Assembly (NCBI GenBank): GCA_947066105.1
Contig: CAMSYM010000001.1
Coordinates: forward strand, 310,001-374,000
From: an uncultured Clostridia bacterium
GTDB taxonomy: Bacteria > Bacillota > Clostridia > Christensenellales > Pumilibacteraceae
Direction: 5' to 3'
DNA length: 64,000 nucleotides
The position numbers and the translations under genes were made by a program. The notes under the pieces are model-generated. The model did not search any database, had not been told where the DNA came from, and saw only the letters and a list, made by a program, of their open reading frames with translations. Below are positions 54,123 to 63,474 of the stretch, one piece after another; position 1 is the first letter of the stretch; every line of letters begins with the position of its first letter.

Positions 54123-54596
54123 TTAAATTACCGTATACTTATTATCAGTTACGTAGTTGTAATGAATTTTAAATGCCGCGACCGCAATATCGATCATATC
54201 CGATATGCTTTTATCGACGGTGTTTTCCAATCTCTTTCCGAGCAGTCGCGACATTACCGTATAAAATCGCTTGTTTTGCCCGACCGCCGTTTCGATTTCG
54301 GCAATAACGCATAAAGCTTCTATCTCGTCGTCGCGCGCGATCCGCGCTATCGCTTCGTCCTGCGAAAATTCTATGCTAACGGCACGTTCGGCAACCAGCT
54401 TAGCCAAGTAATGCGTTCCGCGCATGTGCACGTTAAAACCCGACATAACCAATAAACCGCTTACCGCGAGCATGACCGAATCAAAATCGGTGCGCCGTTC
54501 GACAGCAATTTCATTGTATAAAAAATCATTTAACGAATAGTCGTCTACGTCGAACAAACGCGTTTTTAAATATTTATTTTCCGAAAGATCGTTCAT
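54123..54596 (-). CDS. small protein resembling a diverged Spo0A effector domain (second of two)
   Basis: This 157-residue protein has no signal peptide or membrane segment. LLVMSGFNVHMRGTHYLAKLV (about 48-68) resembles the Spo0A C-terminal motif [21 protein letters not shown], and VMSRLLGKRLENTVDKSISD (about 114-133) resembles KVLYPDIAKKFNTTASRVER, with an extra stretch of about 27 residues between. There is no receiver domain. The similarity is by eye and needs a profile search. It overlaps the previous gene by 23 bp and ends 5 bp before the response regulator. Confidence 0.55.
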   Translation of the reverse strand: MNDLSENKYLKTRLFDVDDYSLNDFLYNEIAVERRTDFDSVMLAVSGLLVMSGFNVHMRGTHYLAKLVAERAVSIEFSQDEAIARIARDDEIEALCVIAEIETAVGQNKRFYTVMSRLLGKRLENTVDKSISDMIDIAVAAFKIHYNYVTDNKYTVI

Positions 54597-55029
54597 CGCG
54601 GTATATCCCGTCGAAATATTTAAGTCGTACGAATACGGCGAGATCGCATAAAATATCCTTTGACGTGAGCGGTTGTGAGCATGTCAATCCCGTCACTCGC
54701 TTCACGAACTCGACGTCGTACGCGTCCAAACACTTTTCGATCATCCTGTTGACCTTCGCGTATTTTGTCCCGTGCGTTTCCGCAAATTCGTTTATGACGT
54801 ATTCGAGTTCGAGATCGGGGCGTATCGCAACAGTTTCGACCAAGCGCGCAATGACCGCAAACCCGCTGTCGCGCGGAAGCAAGCCTACGTACAACAGGAT
54901 TTTTACTATATAATTGCGTATATACTCGTGCCGCACCGTTTCGCCGCATACCGCAAACAGCGCCGAACACTCGTTGCGAAACGACGCTGCGGCTTTGTCG
55001 AAATCGAACGGCAAACCGTTTTCAATCAT
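54574..55029 (-). CDS. small protein resembling the Spo0A DNA-binding domain, no receiver (first of two)
   Basis: From ATG 55029, which overlaps the HIT stop by 8 bp, the protein is 151 residues. IVKILLYVGLLPRDSGFAVI (from about residue 41) aligns without gaps to the start of the Spo0A effector domain; HGTKYAKVNRMIEKCLDAYD matches the NTTASRVERAIRHAIEVAW recognition-helix region; GLTCSQPLTSKDILCDLAVF matches its C-terminal end. The order and spacing of all three parts are kept. It lacks a receiver. I infer a diverged Spo0A-like DNA-binding or dimerisation module. Confidence 0.6.
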   Translation of the reverse strand: MIENGLPFDFDKAAASFRNECSALFAVCGETVRHEYIRNYIVKILLYVGLLPRDSGFAVIARLVETVAIRPDLELEYVINEFAETHGTKYAKVNRMIEKCLDAYDVEFVKRVTGLTCSQPLTSKDILCDLAVFVRLKYFDGIYRDERSFGK

Positions 55030-55375
55030 TGCGCTTATAACTGTGCGTCGATAATTTTTGTCCGCCGAGCAAATGCATATGCAAGTGGAAAACGGTTTGT
55101 TCCGCATCGTCGCCTTGATTGATTATAAAGCGAAAACCGTTTTCAAGTCCGAGCGACGGTGCGATTTCGCCTATTTTGCGAATACATTTACCCAGATCCG
55201 CCGCGTCGTCGGCAGTCATTTCGGAAAATAACTTGTAATGCTTTTTCGGTATAGCCAAATAGTGTTTTTCGGCTTTGGGCGAAATATCTGCGATAACGAT
55301 CATATTTTCGTCTTCGTAAAACTTTTTTGTCGGGATCTCGCCCGCGACTATTTTACAAAATATGCAATCTTCCAT
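55022..55375 (-). CDS. HIT family nucleotide-binding protein
   Basis: The 117-residue protein has the N-terminal CIFCKIVAGEIP segment typical of HinT-like proteins and the histidine triad HLHMHLLGG near residue 97. Family members hydrolyse adenosine phosphoramidates and related nucleotides. It is the first gene of the dense minus-strand operon, with a GAGG site and a strong promoter upstream. Confidence 0.93.
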   Translation of the reverse strand: MEDCIFCKIVAGEIPTKKFYEDENMIVIADISPKAEKHYLAIPKKHYKLFSEMTADDAADLGKCIRKIGEIAPSLGLENGFRFIINQGDDAEQTVFHLHMHLLGGQKLSTHSYKRND

Positions 55376-55428
55376 ACGGCACCTCGCAATCCGTTTTAGC
55401 TCGCCGAGTTCGCGCGCTTACTACGCAT

Positions 55429-55457
55429 ATTATACATCAATTTCCGCAAATTTGCAA
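55429..55457 (-). promoter_or_regulatory. strong promoter of the HIT-to-thiI operon
   Basis: On the minus strand TTGCAA and TATAAT are separated by 17 bp. No other convincing promoter or terminator was seen between here and the thiI end at 50009, so seven genes are probably transcribed from this site. Confidence 0.78.
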
Positions 55458-55492
55458 TAATAAAACCGATATATTTTACATTTGTCGCACAC

Positions 55493-55523
55493 AAAAAGCG
55501 ACACGTACGCGCCGTGCCGCTTT
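55493..55523 (-). terminator. intrinsic terminator of eno
   Basis: On the minus strand AAAGCGGCACG and CGTGTCGCTTT form an 11-bp stem (one G-U), loop GCGCGTA, followed by TTTTT counting the last stem bases. It lies 24 bp after the eno stop and separates eno from the HIT operon promoter. Confidence 0.8.
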
Positions 55524-55546
55524 ATCGTAATTTGTTATATTATCGC

Positions 55547-56909
<1,363 letters not shown>

Positions 56910-56956
56910 GTGATTTAATAACAAAGGCTGATATTTTACGGTGTTCGGCTTTAACT

Positions 56957-58165
56957 TTATCGCAACGCCGCTAACGCGTCCAAGCATTTTTCGAGCGCGA
57001 TGATACCGTGTTCAAACGTCAGACCGCCCTGCAAATACGCTATATACGGCGGACGTATCGGCGCGTCACAAGACAGCTCTATCGACGCGCCTTGAACGAA
57101 CGCGCCCGCCGCCATTATCACTTGATCGTTATAGCCGGGCATATCCCAAGGCTCAGGCAAAGCGAAGCTGTCTATCGGCGAAACGCTTTGCACGGTACGG
57201 CAAAACTCTATAAGCTTGGATCTGTCGCCGAACTTGACCGAACAAATTATATCGCCGAATTTATCGTTAGGCTTGGGCAACGTGTCGTAACCGAGTTCGT
57301 TGAACGCATACGAAAACAGCAACGCCGTTTTGACGCTTTGCGCGGTGACGTGCGGAGCCATGAACAGCCCTTGATAAAACGGTCTGTAATCGCCCGCATA
57401 CGAACCGACTTCGCGCCCTATCGACGGCGACGTCAGCCTACCTTCTATCGCGGATATCGCCTGTTTCGTGCCGCAAATATACCCGCCGGTCGGAGCAAGC
57501 CCGCCGCCCGGATTTTTGATCAGCGAGCCGACAAACGCATCGGCGACCGACGGCTCGCGCTCTTCCACGAACTCACCGTAACAGTTATCCACCAATATCT
57601 TGCAAACGCTGCGGTCTACGAGCGACGCTATGCCTTCGATATCGTCTACGCAAAGCGCAGGGCGCATATCGTAGCCGCGCGAACGCTGGATCATTACCAC
57701 CGTAGGTTTAAAGCGGCGTATTTCCGTTTCGATAGCCGTACGATCGGGCTTGCCGTCTTTAAGCGGGACTATGCCGAAAGTCACGCCGTAATCCTTTAAC
57801 GAGCCTATCCCGTCGCCCGAAATAACGTCGTTGAGCGTGTCGTACGGTTTGCCGGTCACGCTCAACAGCCTGTCGCCGGGACGGAGCATACCGAACAGCG
57901 CGATCGTGAGCGCGTGCGTTCCCGACGCTATAAGCGGCGAAACTATCGCATCCTCCGTGCCGAACACATTGGCAAACAGTTTGCATAATGTGTCGCGCCC
58001 CACGTCGTCATAGCCGTAGCCCGTAGTCGGCGCAAAATGCCGCAAAGCGATCCTGTTGGAAATAAAAGCATCGAGTACCTTGCGCTGATTGACCAGCGAC
58101 GTTTTGTCTATTTCCGCAAACCGCGCGCCGAGCGCAGTTAAAGCAGTTTTTACAATATTGTTCAT
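56957..58165 (-). CDS. PLP-dependent methionine gamma-lyase family protein (YnbB-like)
   Basis: The 402-residue fold-type I PLP enzyme belongs to the family often annotated aluminium resistance or Met_gamma_lyase. A PLP pocket with SGTHALTIALFGMLRPGD near 83-100 and the lysine segment SLIKNPGGGLAPTGGYICG near 227 are visible. The substrate is not established; a C-S lyase acting on sulfur amino acids is likely. ATG 58165 lies 1 bp after the miaA stop; the track start 58210 is inside miaA. In Bacillus ynbB also lies near miaA, so the linkage is conserved. Confidence 0.9.
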   Translation of the reverse strand: MNNIVKTALTALGARFAEIDKTSLVNQRKVLDAFISNRIALRHFAPTTGYGYDDVGRDTLCKLFANVFGTEDAIVSPLIASGTHALTIALFGMLRPGDRLLSVTGKPYDTLNDVISGDGIGSLKDYGVTFGIVPLKDGKPDRTAIETEIRRFKPTVVMIQRSRGYDMRPALCVDDIEGIASLVDRSVCKILVDNCYGEFVEEREPSVADAFVGSLIKNPGGGLAPTGGYICGTKQAISAIEGRLTSPSIGREVGSYAGDYRPFYQGLFMAPHVTAQSVKTALLFSYAFNELGYDTLPKPNDKFGDIICSVKFGDRSKLIEFCRTVQSVSPIDSFALPEPWDMPGYNDQVIMAAGAFVQGASIELSCDAPIRPPYIAYLQGGLTFEHGIIALEKCLDALAALR

Positions 58166-58166
58166 A

Positions 58167-59075
58167 TCACCGTCCGATAAAATCGTCGACACATCGCGCG
58201 ACAGCGTCAAAGTCGCGAGCGTCGATAAAAATCTTATTTAATTGCATATTGTTAAAATACGTGATCTGACGTTTGGCGTAATTACGCGTTTTTTGCGCGA
58301 CGATCGTTTCAAGCTCGGCGCGCGAAGCGTTCGGCGACGCGGCTATTTGCTTATAGCCGAGCGCCTGCATAGCTCCGCAGTTTCGATAGCGCATGAGCGA
58401 TCTTGTTTCGTCGATAAGCCCGTCGTCGAACATCTTGCGAACACGCGCGTTTATTCTATCGTACAAAATCTCGCGCGGCAACGTCAAAACTATCGTAAGA
58501 TCGTCGAACGGCTTGTCTTGCGTAACGATCTCCGATTTGGGCGCGCCGCGCAACGCGTAAATTTCGAGCGCGCGAATAACGCGTTTAACGTCGTTCCGCG
58601 ATATTTTATCGGCGGACGCTTCATCGACATTTTTCAATAACGCGTGCATAACGTTGCCGCCGAAAAAATGCGCCGCCGTTTTGAGCGCCGCTCTCAACCC
58701 GTCGTTTTTCGGCGCGTCCGCGAAATTACGCCCGCAAAACAGCGAATGCACGTACATTCCCGTACCGCCGACTATCATGGGAAGTTTGCCGCGCGAAGCT
58801 ACGTCGTAAATATCGGCAGTCGCGCGTAGAACGAAATCTCCCGCCGAAAATTCCGCGTCGCCGTCGACTATGTCGATCATGCGGTGTTCTACTCCGTCGC
58901 ATTCCGCTTTTGTCAGCTTGCCTGTGCCTATATCGAACCCGCGGTATATCTGCATCGAATCCGCGCCGATTATTACCCCGTCGAATCGCTTGGCTATCGC
59001 TATCGCGGTCGCGGATTTTCCGACCGCGGTGCAACCCGTTATCGCTATCGTTTTTATACGATGCGCTTGAACCAC
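58167..59075 (-). CDS. miaA: tRNA dimethylallyltransferase
   Basis: MiaA adds an isopentenyl group to A37 of tRNAs that read UNN codons. I choose the GTG at 59075, which has an AAAGGAG site 8 nt upstream, giving 302 residues; the track ATG at 59102 lacks one. The P-loop GCTAVGKSATA has Cys where most have Pro. GADSMQIYRGFDIGT, GGTGMYVHSL and the QALGYKQIAA motif are present. It overlaps mutL by 22 bp. MiaB, which acts next on the same base, is encoded at the start of this operon. Confidence 0.94.
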   Translation of the reverse strand: MVQAHRIKTIAITGCTAVGKSATAIAIAKRFDGVIIGADSMQIYRGFDIGTGKLTKAECDGVEHRMIDIVDGDAEFSAGDFVLRATADIYDVASRGKLPMIVGGTGMYVHSLFCGRNFADAPKNDGLRAALKTAAHFFGGNVMHALLKNVDEASADKISRNDVKRVIRALEIYALRGAPKSEIVTQDKPFDDLTIVLTLPREILYDRINARVRKMFDDGLIDETRSLMRYRNCGAMQALGYKQIAASPNASRAELETIVAQKTRNYAKRQITYFNNMQLNKIFIDARDFDAVARCVDDFIGR

Positions 59076-60904
59076 TTTTCGATCTCCTTTTTGGAAAAGC
59101 ATACTGCGATCGGTCTGCCGTGCGGACAGAACAACGTGATGTTGCGCGCAGTCATTTCCGCGAGCAATGCGTCGATCTCCGATTGAGAAAGATCGTCTAT
59201 CTCTCCTTTGACCGCGGCTTTACAAGCCGACTGCATTAGCCGCTCCTTTAAAACCATCGGGCTTTTTTCGCGCGAATTTACAAGGATCAATAAGTCCGAA
59301 ACGAACGAGCGGAAGTCTATCCCCGCGCATTCGTACGGCAAATGCGAAAGCGTGAACGTATACTCGCCGAACGGAGAAATACCGAATCCGCAATCCTCGA
59401 ACATTTCCAAGTTCTCGTTGATAAGCTCCGCGTCTGTCGCCGAAACGTCGAACACGAACGGGATCATAAGCGGCTGAGTTTGCAAACGCTTGGCTTCGTA
59501 AGCAGACAAAAGCTTGTCGTACAATATTTTTTCGTGCGCGGCGTGTTGGTCTATGAAGTAACAATTATCGCCGTGTTCGAGAATAATATACGTGTTGAAC
59601 AACTTGCCTATATACTCGCACTGCGCGACCGAAAACGCTTCGTCCGCTTTGGGCGGATCGGCGGGCGGCGTGTGCATATCGACGTATTCGGGCGCGGTCG
59701 TCGATCCCGTGCAGTCGATCGCTACGCTATCGGTATGCGCCGACGGTTGCTCCGCCGCAAAAACCGTCTGTTGTTGCGCATTGCTACGCTCCGCTTGCGG
59801 CGACACATCGAAAAACGGGCGCAACAAAGTGTGCGACTTGCCGTACTCCGCCGTGCTTTCTTTGACGTCGGTATGCGGCGGCGAAAAAGAAAAATCGTCG
59901 TCGTTTAGCTGTTTTGCCGTCGTCAATTTAGGCAATATCGCGTTTTTGACGGCGCGGGCTATCATCGACTTTACTTTTACCGTATCGGCGAATTTGACCT
60001 GCATTTTGCTCGGATGCACATTGACGTCCACCATATCGAACGGCATGGTTATATGCAACACGAACAACGGATACTGCCGTTTCATCAAATACGACGCGTA
60101 TACGGAATATACCGCATATTGGATATCCTGACTTTCCACGTATCTGCCGTTTATTATGACGTTTTGATAGTTCTTCGACGGCTTGGTAAACGTCGGCAAA
60201 CAGGTGAAACCTTCGACCGACATCGGCGGATCTTGCAGATCCACCTTGACTGTGTTTTTCAAAACGTTGTCGCCGTACACCGCAAACACCGCGCTTTCCA
60301 AGCCTTCGCCAGGCGATTGAAAGTGTTTTACGTCGCTGTCGAATTTAAAAACGATATTCGGATTAGCCAGCACCAAATGCTCTATAAGCGTGAATATCTT
60401 GGTTTCCTCGCGCGCGGGCGTATTGAGAAATTTCTTGCGCGCGGGAATATTTTTGAATAAATTTTGCACGGTGATCACAGTGCCGAATCCCGCGCCGCAC
60501 TCTTCGTGTTCGGTAAGCCTGCCGTTTTCGTATGCAACCTTGCCGCCGAACTCGCTGTCAGCCACGCGCGACACCATAGTAACGTCGGCTACCGCCGCTA
60601 TGCTCGGCAACGCCTCGCCGCGAAATCCGAGCGTTTTTATGGTATCCAAATCGTCGAGCGAGCTTATCTTGCTTGTGGCATGCGGCAAAAACGCGGTCGG
60701 CAAGCTTTCGAAATCTATTCCGCAACCGTTATCGGTTATGCGTATGTAGTCTATGCCTCCGCCCTTGACGGAAACGGAAATTTCGGTCGCACCCGCGTCG
60801 ATCGCGTTTTCGGTAAGCTCCTTGACTATGGACGCGGGACTTTCCACCACTTCGCCCGCCGCTATTCGGTTGAATATCTCGCTCGGTAATTTATTTATCT
60901 TCAT
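59054..60904 (-). CDS. mutL: DNA mismatch repair protein MutL (endonuclease type)
   Basis: The 616-residue protein has an N-terminal GHKL ATPase (ENAIDAGATEI, DNGCGI, GFRGEALPSI), a variable linker (about 335-420) and a C-terminal dimerisation domain. The metal-binding endonuclease motif reads DQHAAHEKILYD near residue 450: it fits DQHA-x2-E-x4-E except that the last Glu is Asp. ACKAAVKGE and CPHGRP, the other endonuclease-site motifs, are present. Lack of MutH in such bacteria makes nicking by MutL expected. It overlaps mutS by 4 bp. Confidence 0.95.
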   Translation of the reverse strand: MKINKLPSEIFNRIAAGEVVESPASIVKELTENAIDAGATEISVSVKGGGIDYIRITDNGCGIDFESLPTAFLPHATSKISSLDDLDTIKTLGFRGEALPSIAAVADVTMVSRVADSEFGGKVAYENGRLTEHEECGAGFGTVITVQNLFKNIPARKKFLNTPAREETKIFTLIEHLVLANPNIVFKFDSDVKHFQSPGEGLESAVFAVYGDNVLKNTVKVDLQDPPMSVEGFTCLPTFTKPSKNYQNVIINGRYVESQDIQYAVYSVYASYLMKRQYPLFVLHITMPFDMVDVNVHPSKMQVKFADTVKVKSMIARAVKNAILPKLTTAKQLNDDDFSFSPPHTDVKESTAEYGKSHTLLRPFFDVSPQAERSNAQQQTVFAAEQPSAHTDSVAIDCTGSTTAPEYVDMHTPPADPPKADEAFSVAQCEYIGKLFNTYIILEHGDNCYFIDQHAAHEKILYDKLLSAYEAKRLQTQPLMIPFVFDVSATDAELINENLEMFEDCGFGISPFGEYTFTLSHLPYECAGIDFRSFVSDLLILVNSREKSPMVLKERLMQSACKAAVKGEIDDLSQSEIDALLAEMTARNITLFCPHGRPIAVCFSKKEIEKWFKRIV

Positions 60905-63474
60905 ATCTCGGTCTTTTCCTTCAAGTCGGACAAAATATCCAGCGCCGCGCGCGGTGTCACTTCGTTTATATCGAGTTCTTTCAGTATGCGGATAACTTCG
61001 TCGTACTTGGACACGTTGTCGAAAAGCGAAAGCTGTCGCACGTCGTTGGCTTTATGCGCTATATCGGCGTTGATCAACTGCTCCAACAACTGTTTTGCGC
61101 GGCTCAAAACCGACTGCGGCAGCCCGGCAAGCGCGGACACTTCGATACCGAAGCTTTTGTTCGCGCTTCCGCGCATTATTTTACGAATGAACTTTATGCC
61201 GCCGTCGCTCTCTTTGGCGGTAAACTTGTAATTTTTAAGTCCGCCTATCGTGCCTTCAAGCTCGGTCAACTCGTGGAAGTGTGTGGAAAACAATACCTTT
61301 GCATCGAGATTTCGAGCGATATGCTCGATGACCGCCCACGCTATGCTCAATCCGTCGTATGTGGACGTTCCGCGTCCTATCTCGTCGAGCAAGATCAGGC
61401 TCGCATGCGTCGCGCTGTCGAGTATTGCGGAAACCTCACTCATTTCCACCATGAAAGTACTTCTGCCAGTAGACAGATCGTCGCTTGCGCCGACGCGCGT
61501 GAAAACCTTGTCCACCAGCCCGATCCGCGCCGCTTTTGCGGGAACGAACGAACCCATATGCGCCATTACGGTTATCAACGCGACTTGACGCATGTAGAGA
61601 CTTTTACCCGCCATGTTCGGACCGGTTATCAACATAATTTTCGATTCGCTACTGTCCATTGCCGTATTGTTAGGAACAAACAACTCGTCGGACGGCAACC
61701 GTTCCGCGACGGGATGTCGACCTTCCGATATGTGTATCTCGCCCGTTGTCGTTATTTCCGGCTTGCCGTATCCGTACAGCTTGGCGACCGTTGCGAGCGA
61801 AACCAAACAGTCGAGCTTGGCGACCGTTTTTCCGACAGCCGTTATGGCTTCGCACTTTTCGCGCAGTTTGGACAACACTTCGGCATACAACTGCTTTTCG
61901 CGTTTTTCGGAAAGGTCCGCGGCGTTAAGCACTTTGAATTCGAGTTCTTTAAGCTCGTCGGTCAAATAACGTTCGGCATTAGCGACCGTCTGTCGGCGTT
62001 GGTAATATTCGGGTACTTGCGATTCGAATTGACGCGGGACTTCGATAAAATACCCGAACAAACGATTATACGATATCCGTAAATTTTTGATCTTGGTAGT
62101 TTCGCGTTCGCGCGCTTCCATTTCCGCAATTATCGCACGCGAATTTTTAACAAGCGTTCGGTACTCGTCGAGCGTTTCGTCGTAACCGCTCTTGATCGTA
62201 TAAGGCTCGTCTTTGGATTCGGTATCGAGCGGCGCAACGGCACGGTCCATCAATTCCGTCAAGTCGTCGAGCGGTCGTATATCGTCGCGTATACGAGCTA
62301 TCAACGGCGTGGCGTGACCGTCGAGCGTTTCCTTTATATCCGGCAACGCGTGCAACGACGAGTTAAGCGCAAGTACGTCCTTGGGCTTGATCTCGCCGAG
62401 CGAAAGGTTTGCGGATATTCTGACGATATCGCGCACATTTGCAAGCGACGTTCTTAACCGCTCGCGCATTATCGTATCGGTATATAGTGCGTCGACCGCG
62501 TCGAGCCGTTCGTCTATCGCGGCTTTGACGCAAAGCGGACGCAATATCCATTTTTGCAACAAACGGTCGCCCATAGGCGTACACGTCTTATTAAGCACGT
62601 CGCGCAACGCAGTGCCGCGCTTGCGCGACTGAGATTCGACGAGTTCGAGCGTTTTTGCGGTGTTCGCATCGATGTCCATATATGTTTCGGACTCGTAATT
62701 TTCCGTCGAACCGATATTTACGTCCTTGCGGAACTGCAAGCTCTGCACGTACGAAACGAGCGCGCCTTCGGCGCACAAGCAAGCGGGAGTCTTGCTCAGT
62801 GCGCGCAACTCGCTCTCGTTTACCATGCCCGTCAAAGTTTGTTTTGCCGTCGTCAAATCGAATTTTGCGTCGTCGTATTGCGACATATTGCAAACCGAAC
62901 CGTACTTGACGGCGGACAACTCGACGCTATCGGCGAGCATTTTGGAATTGCAAATTATCTCTGACGGCTTGATGCGCATCAGTAGATCGTTCAGTTTGAC
63001 CTTGATCGGACACGGTATATAATGGTTGTAAGTTTCGGACGTGGTAATATCCGTCCATACCGCGCCGACGCCGTTGTCGTCGAGATACAACGCCATCAAG
63101 TAGTTATTTTTATCGTCGCTCAAACTGTCGGTATCGGTTATGGTCCCGCCCGTTATGATCCGCGTGACGTTGCGATCGACAATGCCCTTGACGGTCGCGG
63201 GATCTTGCATTTGCTCGCAAACGGCTACTTTGTATCCTTTTTTGAGCAATTTCGTTATGTATGTTTGAACGGCATGATGCGGAACGCCGCACATCGGCGC
63301 GCGTTCTTTCATGCCGCAAGCTCTGCCCGTAAGAGTAAGATCGAGTTCGCGCGACGCGGTTTGCGCGTCCTCGAAAAACATTTCGTAAAAATCGCCGAGC
63401 CGAAACATAAGTATCGTATCGGGATATTCGCTTTTTATCTTTCGGTATTGAACCATCATCGGTGAAAGACCCAT
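60901..63474 (-). CDS. mutS: DNA mismatch repair protein MutS
   Basis: The 857-residue mismatch sensor has the N-terminal Phe-x-Glu mismatch wedge in FRLGDFYEMFFEDA (about 24-37), connector, core and clamp domains, and a C-terminal ABC-type ATPase with Walker A GPNMAGKSLYMRQ near 618 and SLILLDEIGRGTSTYDGLSIAWA near 693. It binds mispairs and recruits MutL. miaB upstream overlaps by 1 nt, and mutL downstream by 4 bp, so this is a tightly coupled repair and tRNA-modification operon. Confidence 0.97.
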   Translation of the reverse strand: MGLSPMMVQYRKIKSEYPDTILMFRLGDFYEMFFEDAQTASRELDLTLTGRACGMKERAPMCGVPHHAVQTYITKLLKKGYKVAVCEQMQDPATVKGIVDRNVTRIITGGTITDTDSLSDDKNNYLMALYLDDNGVGAVWTDITTSETYNHYIPCPIKVKLNDLLMRIKPSEIICNSKMLADSVELSAVKYGSVCNMSQYDDAKFDLTTAKQTLTGMVNESELRALSKTPACLCAEGALVSYVQSLQFRKDVNIGSTENYESETYMDIDANTAKTLELVESQSRKRGTALRDVLNKTCTPMGDRLLQKWILRPLCVKAAIDERLDAVDALYTDTIMRERLRTSLANVRDIVRISANLSLGEIKPKDVLALNSSLHALPDIKETLDGHATPLIARIRDDIRPLDDLTELMDRAVAPLDTESKDEPYTIKSGYDETLDEYRTLVKNSRAIIAEMEARERETTKIKNLRISYNRLFGYFIEVPRQFESQVPEYYQRRQTVANAERYLTDELKELEFKVLNAADLSEKREKQLYAEVLSKLREKCEAITAVGKTVAKLDCLVSLATVAKLYGYGKPEITTTGEIHISEGRHPVAERLPSDELFVPNNTAMDSSESKIMLITGPNMAGKSLYMRQVALITVMAHMGSFVPAKAARIGLVDKVFTRVGASDDLSTGRSTFMVEMSEVSAILDSATHASLILLDEIGRGTSTYDGLSIAWAVIEHIARNLDAKVLFSTHFHELTELEGTIGGLKNYKFTAKESDGGIKFIRKIMRGSANKSFGIEVSALAGLPQSVLSRAKQLLEQLINADIAHKANDVRQLSLFDNVSKYDEVIRILKELDINEVTPRAALDILSDLKEKTEI

